Below, one piece after another: positions 47,495-56,817 of a stretch of DNA of 64,000 nt (its first letter is position 1; the number at the start of each line of letters is the position of its first letter). The stretch is from an uncultured Gammaproteobacteria bacterium (lineage in GTDB: Bacteria; Pseudomonadota; Gammaproteobacteria; Pseudomonadales; Pseudohongiellaceae): NCBI GenBank assembly GCA_903837345.1, contig CAILUG010000046.1:62001-126000 (forward strand), read 5' to 3'. Below the pieces are notes generated by a model, which searched no databases, was not told where the DNA came from, and saw nothing but the letters and a program-made list of their open reading frames with translations. The position numbers and the translations under genes were made by a program.

Positions 47495-48403
47495 TCAAAA
47501 ATATCCTTCACGCTTTTTCTGTTCCATTGATCCGGCCTGATCGCTGTCGATCAGCCGGCCTTGCCGCTCGGATGTGGTGGCGAGCAGCATTTCCTGGATG
47601 ATCTCCGGCAATGTCTGGGCGTTTGACTCGACGGCGCCTGTCAGCGGATAACAGCCGAGAGTGCGGAATCTCACCATTTTCATGCGCAAATTCTTGCGCA
47701 GTTCCTGGGGGACCCGTTCATCATTCAGCATGATGGTGGCTCCTTCGTAATCAAGCACTGGCCGTTCTTTGGCGAAGTAGAGTGCCGGGATATCGATATT
47801 GTTGAGGTGGATATACTGCCAGACATCCAGTTCGGTCCAGTTGGACAGCGGGAATACACGGATGCTTTCACCTTTGTTTATTTTGCCGTTGTAGAGATTC
47901 CACAATTCAGGGCGCTGGTTTTTCGGATCCCAGCGGTGGTTTTTGTCGCGGAATGAAAATACCCGCTCTTTGGCACGGGATTTTTCCTCGTCACGCCGGG
48001 CACCACCGAAGGCAGCATCAAACTTGTATTTGTCCAGTGCCTGCTTCAGGGCCTGGGTTTTCATGATGTCCGTATGCTTCTGGCTGCCATGGGTGAAAGG
48101 GTTGATCCCCGCTTTCACGCCTTCCTCATTGATATGTACGATCAGGTCGAAACCGTATTTTTTGGCCAACTTGTCGCGAAACTCGATCATTTCGCGGAAT
48201 TTCCAGGTCGTATCAACGTGCAGAAGCGGAAACGGCAGCCTGCCGGGGTAGAAGGCTTTCTGGGCAAGATGCAACATGACGGCCGAATCCTTGCCTATCG
48301 AATAAAGCATCACCGGCTTTTCAAATTCGGCCGCCACTTCACGGATGATGTGGATGCTCTCTGCTTCAAGTTGCTTCAGATGGGTTAAATAGTGCTCTGT
48401 CAT
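47495..48403 (-). CDS. cysD: CysD, sulfate adenylyltransferase small subunit
   Basis: Catalytic adenylyltransferase subunit that makes APS from ATP and sulfate. The 302 residues match E. coli CysD exactly in length. The PP-loop-like signature is [54 protein letters not shown] and [15 protein letters not shown] are typical. ATG at 48401-48403. First gene of a cysD-cysN pair; the region upstream (48404-48492) shows no obvious Cbl/CysB site that I could identify. Confidence 0.97.
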   Translation of the reverse strand: MTEHYLTHLKQLEAESIHIIREVAAEFEKPVMLYSIGKDSAVMLHLAQKAFYPGRLPFPLLHVDTTWKFREMIEFRDKLAKKYGFDLIVHINEEGVKAGINPFTHGSQKHTDIMKTQALKQALDKYKFDAAFGGARRDEEKSRAKERVFSFRDKNHRWDPKNQRPELWNLYNGKINKGESIRVFPLSNWTELDVWQYIHLNNIDIPALYFAKERPVLDYEGATIMLNDERVPQELRKNLRMKMVRFRTLGCYPLTGAVESNAQTLPEIIQEMLLATTSERQGRLIDSDQAGSMEQKKREGYF

Positions 48404-48492
48404 TGGAGTAACTATGCTCGATTTGACGCTGTGGCACCCGGGAGTGCCCGCATGGACGATCGGTGATTATACGAAGTGTTGAAGCAACAAAC

Positions 48493-48927
48493 TCAACTGC
48501 GTCCCAGCAGCCCGGCGTCGCCTGGCACTGAAGGGGCAGCATTCACTTCAACTTTTGGAGTTATTACATAATCAAGCGGCGGAGACAGCTGATTGGCTTT
48601 TGCGTCGGGGCTGGTGTTGGCATTGAGAGAGTCCGCAGGTATCTGCGCCACCTGATTGGCAATGTATTCAGGACACAGATTGCGGGCGCCATGCGCCAAA
48701 TGCTGGTAAACATCACGGTAGCTTTCCGTCAGCTTGCTGAACAAATGCGCAGAATCACTGAAGTGGCCGTGGACTTCACGCTTGTAGTTCTCATACTCAT
48801 CAGTGAGTTGTTGCAGCTGCGTTTCCAGTTGCTGGACACGCGCTTCATCCGATTTCATGAGTTTGAACAGGATCGCTCCTGCTACGGCTCCGGCCAGCAA
48901 GCAACCCAATGCGACGATCCACAACAT
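48493..48927 (-). CDS. zapG: ZapG (YhcB, DUF1043), division-associated membrane protein
   Basis: Single-pass inner-membrane protein linked to envelope growth and division. The 144 residues have an N-terminal transmembrane helix (residues 2-22, LWIVALGCLLAGAVAGAILF), a coiled coil (residues 27-55), the conserved HGHFSDSAHLFSKLTESYRD-type block that is the family signature, and a Pro/Asn-rich tail. ATG at 48925-48927. It is divergent from zapE, a frequent arrangement in gammaproteobacteria. Confidence 0.9.
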   Translation of the reverse strand: MLWIVALGCLLAGAVAGAILFKLMKSDEARVQQLETQLQQLTDEYENYKREVHGHFSDSAHLFSKLTESYRDVYQHLAHGARNLCPEYIANQVAQIPADSLNANTSPDAKANQLSPPLDYVITPKVEVNAAPSVPGDAGLLGRS

Positions 48928-49019
48928 TATTCAATTCCGTAATCAGGCGAGCAAAATATCTAGACGGGAGTGATTATACCTATAATCGTGCTTCAAACAG
49001 GCTCCAGCAGGATAAGTCT

Positions 49020-50144
49020 TTGTCAGATTCCCGGGAAGCTCCAGGCCCCATGGCACTCTATCGTCACGCTTTGCAACAAGGAGCCTTGTTGCCGGATGAA
49101 TGCCAGGTCAGTGCCGTGGAAGAGTTGCAGTTGGTTCATGACCAGCTGGTGATGCGCGAGGCCAGGCCAAGGCAGGGATGGTGGCATTTCCTGGACAGTT
49201 TTTTCAGGGCGGACATGCCGCCGATCAAGGGTCTGTATATCTGGGGAAGTGTCGGCCGGGGCAAGACATTCCTGATGGATCTGTTTTTCGGCTCCCTGCC
49301 GTTCAAACGCAAATCCCGGCTGCATTTCCACCGGTTCATGCGGATGGTGCACTCAAGATTGCGCGCTGCCAGCGGACAAGCCAACCCCTTGACCCTGGTA
49401 GCTGAAGAAATTGCCAGAGATGCTGCAGTCCTCTGTTTTGACGAGTTCTACGTGTCAGACATTGGCGATGCCATGATTCTGGCAAATTTGCTGGAAGAGC
49501 TGTTTGCCAGAGGGGTGGTGCTGATAGCAACGTCAAATCTCAGGCCGGATTTGCTCTATGAAAACGGACTGCAGAGAAAGAAATTTTTGCCAGCCATCGA
49601 GCTGTTGAAGACCCACACCAGGGTTATCAACCTCGATGGAGGCACAGATTATCGACTGCGCTCGTTGAACAGGAATGCCTTGTATCACTATCCGCCCGGG
49701 GCTGAGGCTGTGCGAATGCTGGCCGAGCTTTTTGGTGATTTGACACGTGGCAGGCAGGTGGAAGCCGATAAAGTTCTTGAAATTCAAGGGCGTAATGTCA
49801 ATTGCCGATTGTGGAGTGAAGGGGTTGTATGGTTTGAATTTGGTCAGATATGCACGCAGCCCCGCGGTGTGGCCGACTACATTGAACTGGCAAGTCAGTA
49901 CCACACGGTGCTGATATCTTCGGTCCCGGTGTTCGATGGGCGTAATGATGACAATGCCAGGCGCTTCATAGCACTGGTGGATGAGTTTTATGACCACAAG
50001 GTCAAGCTGGCTTTGGAGGCAAATGCAGCATTGGCAGCGCTTTATCAGGCCGGTGAGTTGGCTTTCATGTTCGAACGCACCCGCAGCCGATTGATTGAAA
50101 TGCAGTCTTCCCGGTACCTGGAATTGCCGCATGAACCTGACTGA
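49020..50144 (+). CDS. zapE: ZapE, AFG1-like division ATPase
   Basis: P-loop ATPase that associates with the Z ring and is needed under low oxygen or heat. The 374 residues contain GLYIWGSVGRGKTFLMDLF (Walker A), RLHFHRFMRMVH, CFDEFYVSDIGDAM (Walker B), ATSNLRPDLLYENGLQR (sensor 1), and FIALVDEFYDHKVKL. The start is uncertain: I chose the TTG at 49020, which has AGGA seven bases before it; an ATG at 49050 also fits. No ATG gives a clearly better N-terminus. rplM follows 198 bp downstream with its own promoter. Confidence 0.93.
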   Translation: MSDSREAPGPMALYRHALQQGALLPDECQVSAVEELQLVHDQLVMREARPRQGWWHFLDSFFRADMPPIKGLYIWGSVGRGKTFLMDLFFGSLPFKRKSRLHFHRFMRMVHSRLRAASGQANPLTLVAEEIARDAAVLCFDEFYVSDIGDAMILANLLEELFARGVVLIATSNLRPDLLYENGLQRKKFLPAIELLKTHTRVINLDGGTDYRLRSLNRNALYHYPPGAEAVRMLAELFGDLTRGRQVEADKVLEIQGRNVNCRLWSEGVVWFEFGQICTQPRGVADYIELASQYHTVLISSVPVFDGRNDDNARRFIALVDEFYDHKVKLALEANAALAALYQAGELAFMFERTRSRLIEMQSSRYLELPHEPD

Positions 50145-50201
50145 CAACAATATCTTTGTATACCTGAACACAAAGGGGCTGGATTGTTGGTGTATTTGGG
50201 C

Positions 50202-50230
50202 TTGTGTCGATAGGGGTGTGTCTGTAGAAT
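50202..50230 (+). promoter_or_regulatory. Sigma-70 promoter of rplM-rpsI
   Basis: TTGTGT (50202-50207), 17-bp spacer, TAGAAT (50225-50230), leaving a leader of about 105 nt before the rplM ATG. Such leaders in L13 operons can mediate autoregulation, but I could not assign a known leader structure. Confidence 0.6.
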
Positions 50231-50342
50231 TCGCGCCCCTGATATCCGGGCAGACACTGGCTAGTGCAGGTGCGAAGTCCGGGAAGACAAATTATCTGGA
50301 AAATAGGCCGGGAATATTGCGCCCCGCCATTGAGAATTAGAC

Positions 50343-50771
50343 ATGAAGACATACTCAGCCAAGAAAGAAACAGCGGAAAACAACTGGTTTGTTGTTGATG
50401 CAGCAGGCCAGACCCTGGGCCGCTTGTCAGCAGAAATCGCCCATCGTCTGCGTGGCAAACACAAGCCTGAATACACGGCCCATGTGGATACTGGTGACTA
50501 CATAGTCGTCATTAACGCAGAAAAAGTGGCAGTTACCGGCACCAAGGAAACCACCAAGATTTATCATCGTCATTCCACCTATTCGGGCGGTCACAAATCC
50601 CGGACTTTCAAGGAAATGATCCAGCACTCACCCGAAGAAGTCATCCGTATTGCGGTGAAAGGCATGGTTCCCAGAACCCCGCTTGGCCGGGATATGATGA
50701 GCAAACTGAAGATTTATGCTGGTAGTCAGCACCCACATACTGCACAGCAACCCGCCCTTTTAACCTTTTGA
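50343..50771 (+). CDS. rplM: RplM, 50S ribosomal protein L13
   Basis: Early 50S assembly protein. The 142 residues match L13 over the whole length: [50 protein letters not shown]-type region, [14 protein letters not shown], and [16 protein letters not shown] at 50343. It is followed by rpsI 22 bp later, the universal L13-S9 pair. Confidence 0.98.
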   Translation: MKTYSAKKETAENNWFVVDAAGQTLGRLSAEIAHRLRGKHKPEYTAHVDTGDYIVVINAEKVAVTGTKETTKIYHRHSTYSGGHKSRTFKEMIQHSPEEVIRIAVKGMVPRTPLGRDMMSKLKIYAGSQHPHTAQQPALLTF

Positions 50772-50793
50772 TAAATAACTGGATTTAGTACTC

Positions 50794-51186
50794 ATGGCTG
50801 TCTCCCAATACTACGGAACCGGTCGCCGGAAGACCTCTACTGCAAGGGTTTTTCTGACTCCGGGCACTGGCACTATCACAATCAATGACCGTACGCTGGA
50901 AAATTTCTTTGGCCGTGAAGTCGCCAGGATGATTGTGCGTCAGCCGTTGGAGCTGTTGTCGATTGGCAACAAGTTCGACATCATGATCACTGTTGCCGGC
51001 GGTGGCAGCTTTGGCCAGGCAGGCGCCATTCGTCATGGCCTTACCCGCGCCCTGATTGAGTATGATGAGAATAATCGCAGTGTGCTGCGCAAAGCAGGTT
51101 TTGTTACCCGCGATTCCAGGGAAGTCGAGCGCAAAAAAGTGGGTTTGCGCAAAGCTCGCAAGCGTCCACAGTACTCCAAACGCTAA
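50794..51186 (+). CDS. rpsI: RpsI, 30S ribosomal protein S9
   Basis: S9 of the 30S head, whose C-terminal Lys-Arg tail reaches the P-site tRNA. The 130 residues include [55 protein letters not shown] and the tail [19 protein letters not shown] at 50794. A strong terminator follows at 51219-51251. Confidence 0.98.
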   Translation: MAVSQYYGTGRRKTSTARVFLTPGTGTITINDRTLENFFGREVARMIVRQPLELLSIGNKFDIMITVAGGGSFGQAGAIRHGLTRALIEYDENNRSVLRKAGFVTRDSREVERKKVGLRKARKRPQYSKR

Positions 51187-51218
51187 TCTGGGCTCGCAAA
51201 GTACTCGAAGAACAAGGA

Positions 51219-51251
51219 ACGCCGAAACCCAAGGGTTTCGGCGTTTTTTTT
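51219..51251 (+). terminator. Terminator of the rplM-rpsI operon
   Basis: Inverted repeat ACGCCGAAACCC / GGGTTTCGGCGT with a 2-nt apex (51219-51244), followed by eight T. It is a classical Rho-independent terminator 33 bp after the rpsI stop, insulating petA. Confidence 0.93.
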
Positions 51252-51387
51252 ATATCCAAAGACCGGTACTGTCGGCAGTTCCATCTCGCTTTTTCTTGAA
51301 TGAAAAGGCCATTTTGATTACGATGCGCGCGATTTTCCATCCAGTTCAAACCCGCGTTTCTGCGGGGGCTTATTAAGGAGACTTTTC

Positions 51388-51990
51388 GTGAATGACGGCA
51401 CTGTAAACAAGAGCCGCAGGCGCTTTTTGATCGGCGCCACCTCCACGGTGGGTGCTGTTGGAGCGGTGGGTGCGGCGGTTCCCTTCGTAGGCTCCTGGAG
51501 CCCCAGTGCCAGAGCTTTGGCAGCGGGCGCCCCAATTACCATTGATATCAGCCGGTTGCATCCTGGCGAGCTGCTGGGACCGATGCCGGCATGGCACGGA
51601 CAACCGGTATTCGTCATGCGCCGGGATGCAACCACGCTTGCCACTCTTCACGACAATATTTCCCACCTGGCAGATCCAGGTTCGGAAAGAATTGACCAGC
51701 AGCCTGAATATGCCCGCAATGAGTTTCGTTCGCGCAAACCGGAAATCATGATTCTGGTAGGTATCTGTACCCATCTGGGCTGCTCACCCCAGTTGTTTGC
51801 CGAAGTCAAAGCGCAGGATTTCGATCCTGCCTGGAAGGGCGGCTTTTTCTGCCCTTGTCATGGTTCCAAGTTCGATCTCGCCGGCCGTGTTTTCAGCGGT
51901 GTACCTGCCCCAGCTAATCTCCGCGTGCCACCCCACTATTACGTTAACGACAATGTAATCGTAATTGGACTTGATTCGGAGAATTCCTGA
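51388..51990 (+). CDS. petA: PetA, Rieske iron-sulfur subunit of cytochrome bc1
   Basis: Electron-transfer subunit of complex III. The 200 residues begin with a twin-arginine type N-terminus (SRRRFLIGATS) and a single membrane anchor. The Rieske cluster ligands lie in CTHLGC (about residue 129) and CPCHGSKFD. The start is a GTG at 51388 with AAGGAG seven bases before it. It overlaps the cytochrome b-c1 gene by one base (51990), so the two are translationally coupled. Confidence 0.96.
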   Translation: MNDGTVNKSRRRFLIGATSTVGAVGAVGAAVPFVGSWSPSARALAAGAPITIDISRLHPGELLGPMPAWHGQPVFVMRRDATTLATLHDNISHLADPGSERIDQQPEYARNEFRSRKPEIMILVGICTHLGCSPQLFAEVKAQDFDPAWKGGFFCPCHGSKFDLAGRVFSGVPAPANLRVPPHYYVNDNVIVIGLDSENS

Positions 51991-53999
51991 TGGCCGGCAG
52001 TGATCACAACAACGACAACATGCATTTGACCGGCTTTTTGGGTTGGCTAAATGCCCGCTTGCCTGTAGTACAAGCTTTTGAAAAACACATGAGCAAGTAT
52101 TACGCGCCCAGGAACTTCAATTTCTGGTACATCTTTGGTGTGTTATCAATGGTCGTACTGGTCAACCAGCTGTTGACCGGTATCTGGTTGACCATGAATT
52201 TCAACACCAGTGCTGAAGGCGCCTTTGCATCTGTTGAATACATCATGCGGGACGTGGATTACGGCTGGATACTTCGCTATTTGCATTCTACCGGTGCCTC
52301 TGCGTTTTTTGTTGTGGTTTACCTGCATATGTTCAGGGGCATGATGTATGGCTCTTACCAGAAACCAAGAGAACTGATCTGGATATTTGGCATGACCATT
52401 TATCTGGTACTGATGGCTGAAGGGTTCATGGGCTATGTGTTGCCCTGGGGCCAGATGTCCTATTGGGGCGCGAACGTAATCGTAGGCCTGTTTGGTGCGA
52501 TCCCGGTCATTGGCAAGGACCTCATGGTCTGGATCCAGGGTGACTATCTGATCTCTGGCGCAACCCTCAACAGATTTTTTGCGTTGCATGTGGTTGCCCT
52601 GCCATTGGTGCTGGTAGGTTTGGTAATACTGCATATCCTTGCGCTGCATGAAGTCGGATCCAACAATCCCGATGGTGTGGAAATCAAGAAAAACAAGGAT
52701 CCGGTAACCGGAATTCCGCTGGATGGAATTCCTTTCCATCCTTACTACACCGTGCATGATCTGGCCGGCATAGTAGTATTCCTGTTCGTGTTCTGTTTTG
52801 TGATTTTCTTCACCCCGGAAATGGGCGGCTATTTCCTTGAGCATGCCAATTTTGAGGAAGCCAACAATCTGAAGACTCCGGAGCTTATTGCTCCGGTGTG
52901 GTACTTCACACCTTTCTACTCCATGCTGCGTGCTTGTACCTATCCATTGTTTGGAGTGGATGCAAAAGTATGGGGGCTGGTCACGATGGCTTCTGCCATA
53001 GCCATTCTTTTTGTCTTGCCCTGGCTCGATCGCAGCGCTGTCAAATCCTTGCGTTACAAAGGCTGGTACAGCCGTATTGGCCTGCTGTTGTTTGTAGCCT
53101 GTTTCATCATCCTTGGGGTGTTGGGTACCAAGCACCCAACTGCAAACAGGGCATCATTGGCGCAACTGTGCACTGCCTACTATTTCGTATTTTTCCTGGC
53201 AATGCCCTGGTATACGCGCAAGGAAAAAACCACCACTCCACCCGCGCGGCTTACCGGACGCTTCATATCCATTCCGCAATTGGTGCTGGCACTGGTGCTG
53301 CTGGCCGGGTTGACGGCTGTACCGTTGATGGCTGTGGGTGCTGAATCCGAAGCCAGACTGGAATCTTTCAAGGTGAATCTGGCCGACAAAGCCTCGCTGC
53401 AGTCGGGAGCCTCCACTTTTATAAACTACTGCATGGGCTGCCACAGTGCCGGTTTTTCAAGATACCAGCGGGTAGCGGATGATCTCGGGATTCCCAAGGA
53501 AATCGCCAAGGAGAAATTGCTGTTTGACCATGGCAAGAATCTGGGTGACCTGATGGTGAGTTCCATGCCCAAAGAATCCGCCAAGAACTGGTTCGGCGTT
53601 GCGCCGCCCGATTTGTCACTGGTAGCCAGGGTGCGTTCACCTGAGTGGCTGCAAGGCTATCTGAAAGGCTTCTACACCGACACCAGCCGTCCTTTCGGAG
53701 TAAATAACACAGTATTCAAGAATGTAGGCATGCCCAATGTGCTAGGCAATCTGCAGGGACAACAAGTCCCCTGCAAATCCGAAGGTTGTGCAGGCACTAC
53801 TCATGTTGAAGGTACTGGTAGCATGTCGCCTGAGGAGTTTGACAAATTCGTTTATGACCTTGTCAATTTCCTCACCTATCTGGGTGAACCCGCTGCAATG
53901 CAACGAGAAACCATCGGTGCATATGTTTTGTTCTTCCTGGCCTTCCTGTTCGTGTTTGCTTTCATGCTGAATCGCGAATACTGGAAAGACGTCCACTAA
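51990..53999 (+). CDS. Cytochrome b-cytochrome c1 fusion protein (PetB-PetC, FbcH-like)
   Basis: Core of the bc1 complex, oxidising ubiquinol and reducing c-type cytochromes. Residues 1-430 are cytochrome b with the haem b histidine pairs (YLHSTGASAFFVVVYLHMF and FFALHVVALPLVLVGLVILHILALH) and the PEWY-equivalent APVWYF. At about 430-455 a signal-like segment (SIPQLVLALVLLAGLTAVPL...AVGA) leads into cytochrome c1, with the haem c motif CMGCH at 481-485, the FGVAPPDLSL block and a C-terminal anchor. There is no stop between the two parts. In Bradyrhizobium a fused FbcH is cut after synthesis; the same is likely here. Pseudomonas has separate petB and petC. Confidence 0.93.
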   Translation: MAGSDHNNDNMHLTGFLGWLNARLPVVQAFEKHMSKYYAPRNFNFWYIFGVLSMVVLVNQLLTGIWLTMNFNTSAEGAFASVEYIMRDVDYGWILRYLHSTGASAFFVVVYLHMFRGMMYGSYQKPRELIWIFGMTIYLVLMAEGFMGYVLPWGQMSYWGANVIVGLFGAIPVIGKDLMVWIQGDYLISGATLNRFFALHVVALPLVLVGLVILHILALHEVGSNNPDGVEIKKNKDPVTGIPLDGIPFHPYYTVHDLAGIVVFLFVFCFVIFFTPEMGGYFLEHANFEEANNLKTPELIAPVWYFTPFYSMLRACTYPLFGVDAKVWGLVTMASAIAILFVLPWLDRSAVKSLRYKGWYSRIGLLLFVACFIILGVLGTKHPTANRASLAQLCTAYYFVFFLAMPWYTRKEKTTTPPARLTGRFISIPQLVLALVLLAGLTAVPLMAVGAESEARLESFKVNLADKASLQSGASTFINYCMGCHSAGFSRYQRVADDLGIPKEIAKEKLLFDHGKNLGDLMVSSMPKESAKNWFGVAPPDLSLVARVRSPEWLQGYLKGFYTDTSRPFGVNNTVFKNVGMPNVLGNLQGQQVPCKSEGCAGTTHVEGTGSMSPEEFDKFVYDLVNFLTYLGEPAAMQRETIGAYVLFFLAFLFVFAFMLNREYWKDVH

Positions 54000-54024
54000 A
54001 ATTGCAAGGGTTGAGGTATTAACA

Positions 54025-54660
54025 ATGGGTGTTGTCACCAAACGATCATCGATGCTGTTCTACTCTGATGGCTATAGCCAGTTCAGCCATCGCGTGCGAA
54101 TCGTGCTTGCAGAAAAAGGTGTGACGGTAGAAGTTGTTGATGTCGACATTTACGACAAGCCGGAAGATCTGGCGGTGTTGAATCCTTACAACAGTCTGCC
54201 GACCCTGGTTGATCGTGATCTGGTATTGTATGAGCCCAACATCATGATGGAGTATCTTGATGAGCGGTTTCCGCATCCGCCGCTCTTCCCCGTTTACCCG
54301 GTGGCGAGAGCCCAGAGCAGGCTGTGGATCTATCGCATAGACCGCGACTGGAGCCATCTGGTCGAAAAACTCCAGGCAGAAGACGGAACCCCGGCCGAAC
54401 TCGACAAGGCCCGCAAGGAATTGCGTGAGAGCATCATTTCGGTTTCGCCGATTTTTGCAGAGAAACCATTCTTCATGAGCGATGAATTCACCATCGTCGA
54501 CTGTTGTGTATTCCCGATACTCTGGCGCTTGCCTGAAATCGGTATCCGTTTGCCGGAAACAAAAGCCACCAAACCTCTGCTTGATTATCGTGCGCGTCTT
54601 ATGGAGCGTGAGTCGATCAAGTTGAGTCTTTCAGAACAGGAGCGGGAGATGCGCGCCTGA
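54025..54660 (+). CDS. sspA: SspA, stringent starvation protein A
   Basis: GST-fold protein that binds RNA polymerase and is used in starvation and acid resistance. The 211 residues have a thioredoxin-like N-terminal domain (LFYSDGYSQFSHRVRIVLAEKG, LNPYNSLPTLVDRDLVLYEPNIMMEYLDERFPHPPL condensed here) and an all-helical C-terminal domain. The surface pocket PHPPL-type residues and the tyrosine of YEPNIMMEYLDERF are as in E. coli SspA. ATG at 54025. It is 25 bp after the bc1 gene and 25 bp upstream of sspB. Confidence 0.95.
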   Translation: MGVVTKRSSMLFYSDGYSQFSHRVRIVLAEKGVTVEVVDVDIYDKPEDLAVLNPYNSLPTLVDRDLVLYEPNIMMEYLDERFPHPPLFPVYPVARAQSRLWIYRIDRDWSHLVEKLQAEDGTPAELDKARKELRESIISVSPIFAEKPFFMSDEFTIVDCCVFPILWRLPEIGIRLPETKATKPLLDYRARLMERESIKLSLSEQEREMRA

Positions 54661-54685
54661 TGTTCCGACGGGAGTGCCGGTGCCA

Positions 54686-55120
54686 ATGGTGATGACCACG
54701 CATAGACCCTATCTGGTCAGGGCCTTGAATGAATGGATTCTTGATAACAACTGTACTCCCTACATCCTGGTCAATGCCTTCGAGAAAGGCGTGGAAGTCC
54801 CGCAGAATTTTGTGAAAGATGGCCAGATCGTCCTCAATATTTCACCTGTCGCGGTGCAGGGATTGGTGGTTACCAATGAGGGAATCGAATTCAATGGCCG
54901 TTTTGGCGGCATTCCTACCCGCGTTTATGTACCAACCGCAGCTGTGCTGGGTATTTATGCCAAGGAAAACGGGCAGGGAATGATCTTTGACCGCGACGAG
55001 CCCATGCCGGACCCGCCTGAACCTGTTGCCGGACTGGCTATCGCCAAATCCGACGTTGCTTCCGGCAAACCCGAAAAAGCCAAACGTGCCAGCAAGCCTT
55101 CGCTGCGTATAGTCAAATAA
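54686..55120 (+). CDS. sspB: SspB, ClpXP adaptor
   Basis: Adaptor that delivers ssrA-tagged proteins to ClpXP. The 144 residues show the Sm-like tag-binding domain (RPYLVRALNEWILDNNCTPYI, GQIVLNISPVAVQGL, FNGRFGGIPTRVYVP, AAVLGIYAKENGQGMIF) and a flexible tail ending in KPSLRIVK, the usual ClpX-binding XB motif. I chose the ATG at 54686; GTG codons at 54674 and 54680, close to GGGAG, are also possible. It is convergent with dolP. Confidence 0.93.
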   Translation: MVMTTHRPYLVRALNEWILDNNCTPYILVNAFEKGVEVPQNFVKDGQIVLNISPVAVQGLVVTNEGIEFNGRFGGIPTRVYVPTAAVLGIYAKENGQGMIFDRDEPMPDPPEPVAGLAIAKSDVASGKPEKAKRASKPSLRIVK

Positions 55121-55133
55121 CTGCAGCAGAGCC

Positions 55134-55166
55134 TGGCCCTGCCAGCAGCTACCTTCAGCAGGGCCA
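55134..55166. terminator. Possible stem-loop between sspB and dolP
   Basis: TGGCCCTGC (55134-55142) and its complement GCAGGGCCA (55158-55166) with a 15-nt loop, lying between two converging genes. There is no T-run, so termination efficiency is doubtful. Confidence 0.4.
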
Positions 55167-55171
55167 TGCGG

Positions 55172-55740
55172 CTAATCGATGTATTCGAAGGCCCTTACGA
55201 CCTTGGTGACACCTGTTGAATTGCTAACCAGTTCAACTGTGAGTCTGGCCTCTTCCTGTGTCACCAGGCCCATCAGGTAAACCACGCCATTTTCAGTGAT
55301 CACCTTGGTGCGCAGACCGCTGACAGTAGGGTCGGCCAGCATCAAGGTCTTGAGTTTGGCGGTAATCCACGAGTCATTGCTGCGAGACAGAAATGTTGTC
55401 GTGCCCGCAATTTCCAGTTCGTTGTGTACGGTTTTGACGCGGGTGGTTTGCGTTGCGACACGGGTGGCAACATTTTTGAGGTCCTGTGAAGGCACCTGGC
55501 CTACCAGCAACACCACGCCGTTGAAGCTGACCACAGTAATGTGGGAATTTTTCAGCCCAGGGTCGGCAGCATCGATATTGACCTGCACAGTGGTTTCTAT
55601 GCTGCTGTCATCAATCATGGTGCCGAAGCTGCGCTTGCCGGGATTTTCCTTGATGCCTTCGTTACCATGTGTGGTTTCGACAATGGTGGTGCAACCTGCG
55701 AGACAAACCAGCACCGACAAAACCAGAAATATTCTAAACA

Positions 55741-55741
<1 letters not shown>
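55172..55741 (-). CDS. dolP: DolP (YraP)-like BON-domain lipoprotein
   Basis: Outer-membrane lipoprotein with two BON domains, which supports envelope integrity. The 189 residues carry a lipobox CLAGC at about residues 13-17. BON1 (residues 45-110, ...HITVVSFNGVVLLVGQVPSQ) and BON2 (about 122-185, TKVITENGVVYLMGLVTQEE) each have the characteristic GxVxLxG pattern. ATG at 55739-55741 overlaps the diaA stop by one base (TAATG), so the two are coupled. Confidence 0.92.
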
Positions 55742-56361
<620 letters not shown>

Positions 56362-56411
56362 CTACCGGAATTCGGGCCGCTCGGCCAAGCTGCAAGAACA
56401 GTGTCACAATT

Positions 56412-56804
56412 TCAGTAAAATGCGTTGGGGATCCAATTTATTGCGGAGTTTCCCGAAGTTTGCATTTCGAACGCCACCACATCAAAACGGCAACTGTATT
56501 TGCGGAATTCGGGATGGTTGCAAAGAAAATGGCGGGCGGTAAACCTGATCCGGGCCTGCTTGCGACTGTCCACAGTGGCAGCAGCTGTGCCGTGACTGGC
56601 AGAACGCCGGTAACGCACCTCGACAAATACCAGCATGGACCTGTCATGCATGATGAGATCGATTTCGCCGAATTTGCAGCGGTAGTTGGACGTGAGCAGC
56701 GATAATCCCTGCGATTCAAGAAAGCGCAAGCTGGCATGCTCGAAGTGTGCGCCCAGTCGTTGACGCCAGGTCAAAGCCGGTTTGACAGTCACAGGATCCT
56801 CCAT
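56412..56804 (-). CDS. YraN, UPF0102 endonuclease-like protein
   Basis: Predicted nuclease-fold protein of unknown role. The 130 residues contain the family core: ASLRFLESQGLSLLTSNYRCKFGEIDLI with the acidic residue, and VFVEVRYRRSASHG with the catalytic-type E-x-K region (here E-V-R) and KQARIRFTARHFL. It lies between lpoA and diaA. I chose the ATG at 56804 (MEDPVTVKP); a TTG at 56825 overlaps the end of lpoA. Confidence 0.87.
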   Translation of the reverse strand: MEDPVTVKPALTWRQRLGAHFEHASLRFLESQGLSLLTSNYRCKFGEIDLIMHDRSMLVFVEVRYRRSASHGTAAATVDSRKQARIRFTARHFLCNHPEFRKYSCRFDVVAFEMQTSGNSAINWIPNAFY

Positions 56805-56817
56805 GATCCGGGCATGT

